NCBI RefSeq assembly: GCF_003610295.1
Contig: NZ_RAPV01000001.1
Coordinates: 806,001 to 870,000, forward strand
Direction of reading: 5' to 3'
Length of the DNA stretch: 64,000 nucleotides
Origin: Paraburkholderia sp. BL23I1N1
Lineage (GTDB): Bacteria; Pseudomonadota; Gammaproteobacteria; Burkholderiales; Burkholderiaceae
The notes below the pieces were generated by a model. The model ran no database searches. It saw only the letters and a list, made by a program, of their open reading frames with translations, and had not been told where the DNA came from. This document shows positions 1 through 8,380 of this stretch, one piece after another. Every line of letters starts with the position of its first letter. The first letter of the stretch is position 1. The position numbers and the translations under genes are program-made.

Positions 1-666
1 AATTACCTCGCTTGAAGAGATGCGATGCTGGGCCTGCTGCATGAATCCCACAAGTGTCGCCGGTTGCTTGGACGCATCGTCACGGTCGAAATCGTCAAGG
101 TCTTGGCCTACGATGTTCTTGTGAGCCAGCAGGATTTGCGAAAGTCGCGACTGGCGACCCGCGCGCAATTCAGCTTCCGCGTCACGTAGCGGCCTCAGAT
201 AAGTAGCGCGAATGAGGTCACGCACTGCGCTGCCAATTTCGACTCCCGAACCTCCGTGCCCTGACATCACGACGGTGACGACATTCCCGCGGTTCCGACC
301 AATCGGCTTGCCGAATTTTGCGGTTACGTGGACTACTAGATAGGGGTCGCCCGAATTCGGGTATGTCAGCCATTCAACGACTGTTGCTCGTTGTTCCTTT
401 GACAAGCCGCGGAACTCGGCTTCGAGCCAAAGGGTTTTCGCACGCGTGTCCCCTTCGATGTGGAAGTCGTGCTCTTGAATTCTCAAGAATTCATAGCTCG
501 TGGTCAGCAGCACATGCCGAATAGCATCGATGACCGATGTTTTGCCTGCGTCGTTCTCCCCGACGAGCACATTGAGACCCGAGGTGAACTCGAGTTGCAA
601 GTCTGCGCAACTTTCTTTAGAGCCAAACACGCGGAAGTTTTCACCACTTATTCGATGTAAGTACAC
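1..666 (-). CDS. OLD/GajA-like ATP-dependent nuclease, N-terminal part (runs off left edge)
   Basis: Partial gene; the first 222 residues are visible and the frame stays open to base 1. The N-terminus reads like the ATPase half of OLD-family nucleases: a short strand around residues 1-14 (YLHRISGENFRVF), then a Walker A of the GxNxxGK[ST] type at residues 36-43 (GENDAGKT) followed by SVIDAIRHVL. OLD and Gabija GajA proteins place a TOPRIM nuclease after such an ATPase, but that part lies outside the window, so the subfamily is open. The chosen start is a GTG at 666 with a purine-rich stretch upstream (AAGAGAAAG); the frame also continues upstream without a stop, so a longer start is possible. 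It overlaps the end of the decayed frame next to it by 26 bases. Defence function is inferred from family and island context. Confidence 0.7.
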   Translation of the reverse strand, partial: MYLHRISGENFRVFGSKESCADLQLEFTSGLNVLVGENDAGKTSVIDAIRHVLLTTSYEFLRIQEHDFHIEGDTRAKTLWLEAEFRGLSKEQRATVVEWLTYPNSGDPYLVVHVTAKFGKPIGRNRGNVVTVVMSGHGGSGVEIGSAVRDLIRATYLRPLRDAEAELRAGRQSRLSQILLAHKNIVGQDLDDFDRDDASKQPATLVGFMQQAQHRISSSEVI

Positions 667-1008
667 GTTCTTTCTCTTCGCGTAGATATTTTTTCCCAAG
701 CCGCTTAGTCTGAAGCAATCCGTCTTGCCGGGCTTGCGCGAGAGCCTTCCGTTCCGATGTGTCACAAGCGTTTTGGCCTGTCACAAGACATTGTTCGAGA
801 AGCTGTGACCGCAGTGGTCAAGCCGATGCAGACACAACGTGAGGCTCATTGAGTCGTAGTGCGCGACAGATGTCTTCCGCTTCCGGCTGCTCGACAAGGA
901 CGAGCGCTTCAGCAGCCGCGCACGTACGGCTGGAATGTCACGCTCGGACGCGGCGTCACCACAATGGTCGCCCTGCGCACGGTTTCGCTGAGCGACCATC
1001 AATCGCAT
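641..1008 (-). pseudogene. Decayed reading frame between the sce7725-type gene and the OLD-like ATPase
   Basis: No intact gene covers this stretch. An ATG at 1008 follows a good ribosome site (AGGGGG) just after the sce7725 stop, but that frame soon reads as low-quality sequence. A protein-like frame (VLVEQPEAEDICRALRLNEP, then ERKALAQARQDGLLQTKRLG) runs to a stop at 641 and is broken by an in-frame TGA near 810. Its upstream continuation needs a frame change near 920. I read this as a former cargo gene with at least two lesions. The product is not recognised. It could also be spurious coding-like sequence. Confidence 0.4.
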
Positions 1009-1022
1009 GGGTGCCCCCTCGC

Positions 1023-1970
1023 TCAGAGCTGGCCCGTGAGCAGTTGATGCATCAGAGCGACATGGTGATAAATCTGCCGCTCTTTGCTCTTCCCCAACCC
1101 AGGATAGTGTTGTGCCGCGACATCGGCAGCGTAATCCTGCAATGCTTGGTCGTTGCCGAATTTTCGCGGAAACTGACGAGCGCGCGTGACAAGTTTCCCT
1201 GCGGCCTGGAGAAATTTCTCGCCGACGGTGCCAACGTCGAGTTCGACGTCGTCGGAAACGAAGTGCTCAACCCAAACGTCTCCGCCGCGCTCCTTGAACG
1301 TGCCGTGTATCGCCACCGCGGCGGCAGGACCGCCACCCGCTTCAAATGTCGCCCCAAGAATTGGGTAATCACCGAAGCCGACAGCTACTTGTTGATAGTT
1401 CAAATGTCGGTCGGTGAAGAACTCGATGCCGTCGTAGTCGGCATTGCGCGCCTTGCGTTGGAAGTCATCGCGAATATCCACAACCTTTCCACGAGGAAGC
1501 ATTGCTCGATGCGCCGCGCTCATCCGCTCGTGCAGGTTGATATGGAATCGAATGTTCGCCCTATCTGCCAGCCGTTGTACCTGAGCGTCCGACAGCCGCG
1601 CATTCATGTACATCAGGGCAACGTCGCGGCCACGATATTGCGCGAGGAAATCTCTGATTTGCTCTGCAGTCGTCGCTTGCGAGCATAGCAGGCCAGGAAT
1701 CAGAGAACCATGCGCGTCAATAGCTTCCTCGATAGGCTCAATCCAACCGTCGAGGCCACGGCCATGGAACTCGTGCTGGTAGGGGTTTGTAACAACAATC
1801 AGATTGTCGTTAGCCGCCCCGAAATCGTTCAACAATCGTTGCAGCGGCGCATGGGCTCGATTGACAGGTTCAAGTATCGGAATCACGACATCTCGCAGCG
1901 GGTAGTTACCGCGCAACGAACGCATTGCCAACATCTCAGACTGTCGAGCGTATAGATATGGAAAGTACAA
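1023..1970 (-). CDS. sce7725 family protein
   Basis: About 315 residues if started at the TTG at 1970, giving an N-terminus MYFPYLYARQSEMLAMRSL, close to the usual start of the sce7725 (T4 beta-protein-like) family. That TTG has a fair ribosome site (GAGAGGG) eight bases upstream, whereas the ATG at 1991 has none at a normal distance. The body carries family-like segments such as DVVIPILEPVN and, later, DGIEFFTDRHLNYQQVAVGFGDYPILG. No catalytic motif is obvious and the biochemical role is unknown. It lies directly downstream of a sce7726-type gene on the same strand; the two families are known neighbours in mobile and defence regions. A phage-defence role is inference only. Confidence 0.75.
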   Translation of the reverse strand: MYFPYLYARQSEMLAMRSLRGNYPLRDVVIPILEPVNRAHAPLQRLLNDFGAANDNLIVVTNPYQHEFHGRGLDGWIEPIEEAIDAHGSLIPGLLCSQATTAEQIRDFLAQYRGRDVALMYMNARLSDAQVQRLADRANIRFHINLHERMSAAHRAMLPRGKVVDIRDDFQRKARNADYDGIEFFTDRHLNYQQVAVGFGDYPILGATFEAGGGPAAAVAIHGTFKERGGDVWVEHFVSDDVELDVGTVGEKFLQAAGKLVTRARQFPRKFGNDQALQDYAADVAAQHYPGLGKSKERQIYHHVALMHQLLTGQL

Positions 1971-2017
1971 AGTTTTGGCCCTCTCTCTCATTCCGCCATG
2001 CAGGCGTAGAGAGAGCC

Positions 2018-2996
2018 TCAGACGAGCTGGAAGCCGACGTTCTCTCTCAGTGCAGAGAGTGCGGTTTCTCTCTGGCGCCCCGACAACGGAGTGGCGTAGC
2101 CAAGCACGCGCAAGCTTTCTGGCAGCGCGGTAACAAAGCGCACGGTTTCCCCGTCGGTTTTTCTTTTTCTTAATGCGCTGACGAAGATAGCATGCGCTTC
2201 TAGGGGCGTAAACTCTTGGAAGACTTGGCCGCAATAGGCTTGAATAATCCCGGACGGTTTCACTACAGGCTCGCCAACTTTCTTCGAAACTGCATCGACA
2301 TATTCGGCTTTTTGGAGACAACTGAATATGGTGCTGGGTGCGACGTTGTTCCGGTTGGTCAAAGGCTCGCGAATCTGCTGCAAGGAGCCTCGCTCGGTCA
2401 GCACAAGGACACCCACGCGCGGGTCAACGATGTCAGCGTAGTTTTCCGCGCAGCGCGGATGGGTCACCAAAACAAACGCGGTCAAACGCAGCCAAGTAGT
2501 TCGAGGTTTGTGTAGTGAGACGTCGCGGTGTGTCGAACTCGGTTTTTATTTCGTAGGCCGTCGACGTGCCGTTGAAGACCGCAACGTCGACAATTGAGCG
2601 TCCGACGGGAAGCTCTACGTGCAGCGACGCAGTATTCGGACTGTGCCTTCCAAACACTATCCGGCCGGCAATTTCAGTCTTGTAGACGAACTCGTTGCGG
2701 TAAGCTCGTCGAATCTCGAGCCACGCAGACTCAAATAATGATGCTAACGGCTGGCCCTTGGCCGCTGTCAACAGTCCGTGCTCCGCCAGGAACCCGAGCG
2801 CTACCTGCCAGTTTCCAGACCGCGCAATATCCGTAAATACCGGTCGCGTGAACATCCGCGCGAGCAGCCGCAACCGCTCGGCCGAACTCAAGGTTCGGCG
2901 CGATGCGCATAATTTCTCGGGCGGAGCGACGAATTGCAAAGCAGTCATTTGGTCCGGGTTGTGGTCAGCGGGTGTACCTGACGGGTCGGTCGTCAT
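2018..2996 (-). pseudogene. sce7726 family putative nuclease, frameshifted
   Basis: The first part (residues 1-174 from ATG 2996) and the second part (ending at 2018) lie in different frames but read as one protein. The N-terminal half ends in a PD-(D/E)XK-like core: D137 in VGRSIVDVAV and E149-I-K151 in AYEIKTE. The frame must change after FDRV at about 2468-2476, in the run read on the minus strand as GTTTGTTTTG, to continue as VLVTHPRCAENYADI. One extra base explains it; a sequencing error cannot be excluded. The C-terminal half includes FQEFTPLEAHAIFVSALRKR. The unbroken gene would encode about 325 residues, followed at once by the sce7725-type gene, so the pair was probably co-transcribed. 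Confidence 0.7.
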
Positions 2997-3445
2997 TGTA
3001 AGCCCGGCGCCGTTTTCATTGCCAGGTCTCGGAAATCAGTGCCAGCTTCTTTTTGGTTGCCCAGGCCGCGGGACGTTTTCTCGCTACATAACCACGCATC
3101 GCCCCTCCACCCGTCGCTCAAAACGAACCGCGCCTCTGCGCCCCTCTCGCGATGAAGAAGTCGGTCATGGCCAACGAACCGCCTCAACACGATGGTCGAT
3201 GCCGTCATAATTTCAGCGCGGTGGCCCCACGTTTAACCAGATTTCCTCCGGTCATTTTCATTTGCCTTGTCGCATGCAGGGCACGCGAACAGTATCCCAA
3301 CGCTGGCACTCAGCGATGCCGCGACGGCTTTCTCTTTCAATGGTCGGAAATTGGCGCGGTTGCCCAGCAAATTTTAGAGCTCGGCGGTGCGTATATCTGT
3401 AAAAAGCGCCTATGCAACTTGCACATATATCACCTAAAACAAATT

Positions 3446-3473
3446 GAGCAAATGATTGCTCTTTTATTTGCTC
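3446..3473. repeat. Inverted repeat, 8-bp arms
   Basis: GAGCAAAT at 3446-3453 and its reverse complement ATTTGCTC at 3466-3473, 12 bases apart. It lies in the non-coding stretch between the cargo and gmtY. It could be a regulator or recombinase site, or chance. Confidence 0.35.
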
Positions 3474-3930
3474 GTTGAAATGTCGTCTGCATCCGGCAGT
3501 CGCCATACTAGAAGGGGTTTTCAGTCACTACTGTCTAGGTTTTGCATAATTACTAGCTTGTATTTTTGTTAACTACGGGAGGCCAATTTTAATGGTATAT
3601 CGTTAAATGAGATTCTGATTCGACCTTAAAAAAACTTTGATAATTTTTTGTTTATCGGTTAGTCTATTTTTCAGGCGCAATGCCGAATTGAAACTATTCG
3701 TGACCTGACCGTATTCTCTTCGCGCCAACCGCTCGCGAGTCTCTCTATCTATGAGTGGATACCATTGAGAGGCTCGCGAAATGAGATTTGGCAAGATTTG
3801 TGACGGCGGACAGAGGTTCACGGCCTGTGGCCACGCTGTACCGCGGGCTTTTGGGCGCATCCTGAGGCGTTCCCCGTCGCTGCGCGAGACGACAGGCCGC
3901 CGTGAGAAGCTCAGCTGTGTCACCGCTTTT

Positions 3931-3958
3931 GGCCGGCCAGTTGTCCCGCTGGCCAGCC
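3931..3958. repeat. Inverted repeat upstream of gmtY
   Basis: Arms GGCCGGCCAG (3931-3940) and CTGGCCAGCC (3949-3958) pair at 9 of 10 positions around an 8-base loop, 39 bases before the gmtY start. No T-run follows, so it is unlikely to be a terminator. An operator or recombinase-binding site is possible but unproven. Confidence 0.4.
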
Positions 3959-3997
3959 GCGTGACCCCCTTGCAAGCTGACCCGTGCGGGGACGTCC

Positions 3998-5464
3998 GTG
4001 TTTGAGTCAACGGTCACCCGAGGGCGCGTATTCACCGACGAGACTGGTATCTCGTACGTGATTCCCGTCCTCCTGACCATAAACGGCCCGGTCGAGGTCC
4101 TGGTCGACTACCTGCTTGAACATTGGGATTCTCGCAGTCCAGCCTGGATGCTGAAGGTAGTCCGAGCAGTGCGGTTGTTCTTGGATTACGTAGACGCGCA
4201 CCCCGGCTACGACGATGAGCAAGCCGTATTTGTGAATTTCCGGCAGCGTCTGCTCACAGGGTCCATCAGCGTCACGGGAGACGACCCTAGCGGCCTATGG
4301 TGGACCGCCCGACGATTCGGCGAATCGAGTCGCATCATCATCAACCTCACAGACTTCTTCAACTGGTGGGCAGAGAAGTATCCCGGTAAGCACAATCCAG
4401 CCAAGACTTGGGTGGGAAGTCGATACGACCGGCGATTGGCCGAAGCGGCTTACATATATCGGCGGAACTCTGCTTTCCTTGGGCACACCTGGTCCACAGT
4501 TCAGGAAACGAGTCGTACTCCTGGTCAGCATAGCGGGACACGATACCGGCACAAGACTCCGCGGGTCGAGCAGGAGGTGCCTCGCTCATTTCCTGAAAGC
4601 CGGATTCTGGACCTCATCCTGAAAGGGTTCAAAGTCGGTCGGAGATACAACTACCGCGACATGCTCATCACACTCCTGCTCAACGGAGCGGGCTTCCGTA
4701 TGTCAGAACCGTTCCATCTCTATCTTTGGGACGTGATGGAGGACCCAAGTCACAAGGGACGAGCATTGGTGCTCATCCACCATCCCACTTGGGGGGCAGG
4801 GCCTCTCGACCCGAAGTGGGTCGATGCAGCCGGTAATCAGCGGACAGGTAATCGCGCTGAGTACCTAGCTGAGCGATTCGGACTTGCACCGCGTGACTGG
4901 GACTTGTCCACCTCTGCGGCCGGCTGGAAAGGAGGTATGCACGAGACGCAATTTGGTGGTTATTACAAACAAGCGTACTGGTTTGTGCCGGAGTTTGGAG
5001 AACTCTTCTGGGACATCTGGCACCTGTACATGGAACAGGTCCAACGGATAGACCCGGCTTTGCGTCATCATCCGTTTGCGTTTCTAAATACGGCCCGTGA
5101 CCCCAAGGGAGCTCCCTACAAAATCGGGAAGTTCGAAGAGTCTCACGCGGATGCAGTGCGTCGTATCGGGCTAATCCCGGCTATGCACTTCGGTACTCAC
5201 GTTCATGGGCATCGCCATGCTTACGGAACACGGCTTCGTAAGGCTGGAGTCAGCAAAGAGATGATTCGACGGTTCATGCACCACGTCGACCTCCAGAGTC
5301 AAGACGTGTACACCGCAGCGGACCGCGCGGAGTGCATAGAGCATCTGGCCAAAGCAGTCGACAGGCTTAACACGATGAGTGCGGAGCTTCGCGCCCAAAT
5401 CGTCAAGGTGAACCGGGACCACGCTTCGAATCTGTTATCTCCTTCAATACATCAGTATAGCTAA
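3998..5464 (+). CDS. gmtY: Gamma-mobile-trio recombinase GmtY (tyrosine recombinase)
   Basis: 488 residues from a GTG start with GGGGA just upstream. The C-terminal half has the tyrosine-recombinase set: R234 in NGAGFRMSEPFHL, an HxxR box at H403-R406 (HGHR), a histidine pair at 428-429 and the likely nucleophile Y438 in SQDVYTAAD. The N-terminal half is a plausible core-binding domain (YLLEHWDSRSPAWMLKVVRAV). It starts a three-gene run, six bases before gmtZ. Size, order and partners match the trio described as marking mobile defence islands in gammaproteobacteria; here the host is a betaproteobacterium. The tyrosine-recombinase call is firm; the GmtY name rests on synteny and recall of the family. 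All catalytic residues seem present, so it may be active. Confidence 0.8.
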   Translation: MFESTVTRGRVFTDETGISYVIPVLLTINGPVEVLVDYLLEHWDSRSPAWMLKVVRAVRLFLDYVDAHPGYDDEQAVFVNFRQRLLTGSISVTGDDPSGLWWTARRFGESSRIIINLTDFFNWWAEKYPGKHNPAKTWVGSRYDRRLAEAAYIYRRNSAFLGHTWSTVQETSRTPGQHSGTRYRHKTPRVEQEVPRSFPESRILDLILKGFKVGRRYNYRDMLITLLLNGAGFRMSEPFHLYLWDVMEDPSHKGRALVLIHHPTWGAGPLDPKWVDAAGNQRTGNRAEYLAERFGLAPRDWDLSTSAAGWKGGMHETQFGGYYKQAYWFVPEFGELFWDIWHLYMEQVQRIDPALRHHPFAFLNTARDPKGAPYKIGKFEESHADAVRRIGLIPAMHFGTHVHGHRHAYGTRLRKAGVSKEMIRRFMHHVDLQSQDVYTAADRAECIEHLAKAVDRLNTMSAELRAQIVKVNRDHASNLLSPSIHQYS

Positions 5465-5470
5465 GCCACC

Positions 5471-8380
5471 ATGAGAAAGAAAAAGAAGCTTTCTAGGTCG
5501 TACGTCAAAGCGAAGAAGGTAGCTGCATCGTTTGATAGCATCCGAGAAGCCCTTGCGGCTGAGTGTCAGAGAGACAAAGATTCTGGAATATCGTTTGCAC
5601 AAATCGCAGACAAGCTTAACCGTCAAGGGCTCCGCACAAAGACTGGTCGACTATGGTGTCAAGGTAACGTTTTTCATTTGCTTAAGAACCCTAAGCCTCC
5701 TGTTGAAAAGCCGAAGTCCAAAGCGGCTGTTGCACGTGAAAAGCGTGCCAAGAAGGGAATGCTGCGACGCACTGATAAGCGGTTAGGATGGGTTGCTGCG
5801 GAACATCCTGAACTTGAGAAGTGGCGTGTACTTGCCGTCCAGTGGCTTAAAGGTAAGGACCAAGGGCTCGGAGCCGCCCTGCAAGGCGTGAACAATTTCA
5901 TCGGATTCTTGGTTAAGTGCAAGCTGCCGGTGGAGCCGGCTGAACTTTTTCTTTCACGAACAAAGGTGCCTGACCTTTACGAAACAACTTGGGGAAAAAT
6001 TCGCACGCGAAACCTAGTGGTTCTTAACAACCTGGTTTATTCATTTCTCGAATGGGTGCTGACGCAGCCTGACTTTTGCGAGGAGGATGACTTTGGTCGG
6101 CTTGAAACGTCGCCTGCGTTTCGAAATCCGGTTCCCCGTCTGTCCGCAAGTGGACTGATGACTCATGTTGAAAGCGTCCGGGCAACATTGCCCTATGGGT
6201 ATATCGAAGAGCTCCGAGAGATGATTGCTGAGGGGCCGGATTTTCGTGACTGGGTGTGGGCCCAAGGTGCCTTGGGAAAGACCCCCGCGGAAGTAGTCAG
6301 AGGCTTGCATCCCCAACTGGCTTCGACTTGGAAGGATGCGGAAGACGTCGATAAGATAGCGCCCATATGGTTTGAGGTTGACAAGAATCTGATAGACGAG
6401 TCCGACCCGGATTGTGTGTGGCGTATCAGGGAGCGGGTTATTAGGGCGGAACCTGGCATTGCGTACGGAAGCCATAGGACAGAGACCATCTATGAGATGT
6501 GGAGTCCAGTGCGGTGGGTCGCTCTCTTGGTAAAGCTGCAACTTCCATTGCGTACATTTCAAGTACGGATGCTTGACTCGGGTGAGGCGGATACCTGGCG
6601 ATGGCAAGGCGGTGATTGGAAGTTGAACCAAGGTGGCCTCGCGCTCGGGTCCGAGTCAAAGCCTTACGCAAACGGTGTCTTTTTGAGACCGACCGCAATC
6701 GCAGATGGGGTTGCGAAGTTGCTGCTGCACGTCAACACAAACAAGACGGCGGACATTGGTAAGGAAGGCAATCAGAAGGGATACGATGTTCCCTGGATGG
6801 TGGACGGGCCACCTCACCAGAACCCTTTCTATTGGTTCGAGAAGCTGCGCCGGTGGCAAGAAAAGTACAACCCGCTGAAAAAGCTGACGCAATGGAAGGA
6901 TTTGGACACCAGACACCTTCCGGTCAAATCCGACGTGCAGCTTGCGGCCTATCCGGACACGGCCTTTCTATTTCGGACGCCGGAGACGACGGACCGTCCT
7001 GATTTTCCTTTGACCATCACGGTTATGGACCGTCCGTGGTTTTTGTGTTTGCAGAGGCTCGAGCAACGGCTTGAAGCTCGCGGAGAAAAGTTACCAGGCG
7101 GGAGACCTATTCGTCTGCTGCCTGACGCGGCACTGCACAAGCGGAATGTCACTACGACCTTGTTCCCGTTGCACAGTCTACGTGTGTCGCTTATCACAGC
7201 CCTAGCGATTGACGGTGAGGTACCGCTTGCAATCTTGCAGAAGATTGCTGGCCACAGCCGCTTGGTCATGACGCTGTATTACACAAAGCCCGGTGTGCAG
7301 CACGCGATGCAAGCCATACAGGCGGGAGTGGAGCGCCTGAATGAGGCGGCAGGGGACACTATCATCGATTGGCTTGCTAACGCGGAGTACACACAACTCG
7401 TCAGAAATATCATCGCAAACAGCCCTGCAAGCCTCGCCGCAGCGGTTCCGGAGCACGTTCAAACGCGTACACCCGCCGGCTGGATGGTGATGGTTGACGG
7501 GCTGTGCCTCGTGGGAGGAAACACTTCAGAAGTGGAAACGTCAGGTTGCCACAACGGCGGTCCAAACATCGGCAATGACACTAATCCTCGATACGCTCCC
7601 ACGCCGGGAGGTCCCCGGAATTGTCCTCGTTGCCGATGGTTCATCACACTGCCGGCTTTTTTGCCGCAGCTTGCAGCTCGTTGGAACAACGTGATGTATC
7701 ACTGCACTGAAGCTAAGCTGCAGGTGGTCATTGCTGAAAAGCGGTTCCGGGAACTCGATGATTGGCGTGCCGAAGTGTTGTTCGAAGACAAACCCTTCGA
7801 GCAGCAGAAGCAATATGTAGAGGCCGAACGACAGCGGGAGCAAGCCATCACCAAGTTCGACAACCTCACGATGACAGTTGCAGCTGTCACGAAGTTGATT
7901 ACACAGTGCCGCCGAGCGCTGAAAAACGGAGACGATACCGCGCTTGTCGCAAATGGAGGCATCGCAGAATTTGATTTTGCAATCGAGGAAGTTGACTCCG
8001 AGCTGTTGCAACTCTCCGGCGTCTGCGAAGGGTCCATTCTGTATCCGGACCTCGACCCGGGAAAGGCTGTGCTCCGGCAGAGCCAAATTCTGGATGCAGC
8101 ACTCATGCGTGATGACATGAGACCGGCCTTCCTCCTGCTCACGGAAGAGGAGCAGAAGCTCGCGGGCAGTGCCGCGATGCGCCACTTGGCCCAGCGGATG
8201 AATCCCGACAATCCCGGCCTGGGACGCTACGAGGTCATCTCGCTCATCGATGCAGGAGCCTCTTTGAAGGACCGACTGGGCCCGGCAGTAGATGAAGCGT
8301 TGAGGTTCGTAACGGGAGCTGAGCCTCCGCGGCACGTCATTTCTTTCGAAGGTCGGCTCGAGCCGGTGGCCGCCCCATGA
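5471..8380 (+). CDS. gmtZ: Gamma-mobile-trio integrase GmtZ (formerly VPA1269 family)
   Basis: 969 residues. The first 80 are basic and contain a helix-turn-helix-like stretch (ISFAQIADKLNRQGLRTKTG). The centre carries a tyrosine-recombinase-like catalytic end: H568-S-L-R571, then GHSRLVMTLYY with H595 and tyrosines 603/604. After it comes a cysteine set, C679, C693-H694 and C718-x-x-C721 (CPRC), which may bind zinc, then a mostly helical tail with a charged segment around residues 770-800 (KQYVEAERQREQAITKF). Length and position between gmtY and gmtX fit GmtZ. It overlaps gmtX by four bases (ATGA), suggesting translational coupling. The role in excision or insertion is inferred from the family. 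Confidence 0.8.
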   Translation: MRKKKKLSRSYVKAKKVAASFDSIREALAAECQRDKDSGISFAQIADKLNRQGLRTKTGRLWCQGNVFHLLKNPKPPVEKPKSKAAVAREKRAKKGMLRRTDKRLGWVAAEHPELEKWRVLAVQWLKGKDQGLGAALQGVNNFIGFLVKCKLPVEPAELFLSRTKVPDLYETTWGKIRTRNLVVLNNLVYSFLEWVLTQPDFCEEDDFGRLETSPAFRNPVPRLSASGLMTHVESVRATLPYGYIEELREMIAEGPDFRDWVWAQGALGKTPAEVVRGLHPQLASTWKDAEDVDKIAPIWFEVDKNLIDESDPDCVWRIRERVIRAEPGIAYGSHRTETIYEMWSPVRWVALLVKLQLPLRTFQVRMLDSGEADTWRWQGGDWKLNQGGLALGSESKPYANGVFLRPTAIADGVAKLLLHVNTNKTADIGKEGNQKGYDVPWMVDGPPHQNPFYWFEKLRRWQEKYNPLKKLTQWKDLDTRHLPVKSDVQLAAYPDTAFLFRTPETTDRPDFPLTITVMDRPWFLCLQRLEQRLEARGEKLPGGRPIRLLPDAALHKRNVTTTLFPLHSLRVSLITALAIDGEVPLAILQKIAGHSRLVMTLYYTKPGVQHAMQAIQAGVERLNEAAGDTIIDWLANAEYTQLVRNIIANSPASLAAAVPEHVQTRTPAGWMVMVDGLCLVGGNTSEVETSGCHNGGPNIGNDTNPRYAPTPGGPRNCPRCRWFITLPAFLPQLAARWNNVMYHCTEAKLQVVIAEKRFRELDDWRAEVLFEDKPFEQQKQYVEAERQREQAITKFDNLTMTVAAVTKLITQCRRALKNGDDTALVANGGIAEFDFAIEEVDSELLQLSGVCEGSILYPDLDPGKAVLRQSQILDAALMRDDMRPAFLLLTEEEQKLAGSAAMRHLAQRMNPDNPGLGRYEVISLIDAGASLKDRLGPAVDEALRFVTGAEPPRHVISFEGRLEPVAAP

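Larger units (their letters stand above)
2997..3997. other. Intergenic region between divergent cargo and gmtY
   Basis: About 1 kb with no gene I can support. It separates leftward cargo from rightward gmtYZX and should hold promoters for both. Bases 3540-3680 are clearly AT-rich compared with the surroundings. A minus-strand frame ending near 3233 carries a zinc-ribbon-like CPAC but has no convincing start, and may be gene debris. Two inverted repeats are listed separately. Confidence 0.5.

Noticed and set aside
2993..3208. 71-residue minus-strand frame overlapping the sce7726 start by an ATGA
   Set aside because: The overlap looks like coupling, but the protein has no recognisable features and no clear ribosome site; kept out until homologues are found.
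3258..3506. 82-residue minus-strand frame in the AT-rich gap
   Set aside because: A different frame in the same place (with CPAC) looks equally plausible, and neither has a convincing start.
3603..4010. 135-residue minus-strand frame across the gmtY start
   Set aside because: It overlaps the gmtY start and its repeat-rich leader; composition is unlike a real protein.
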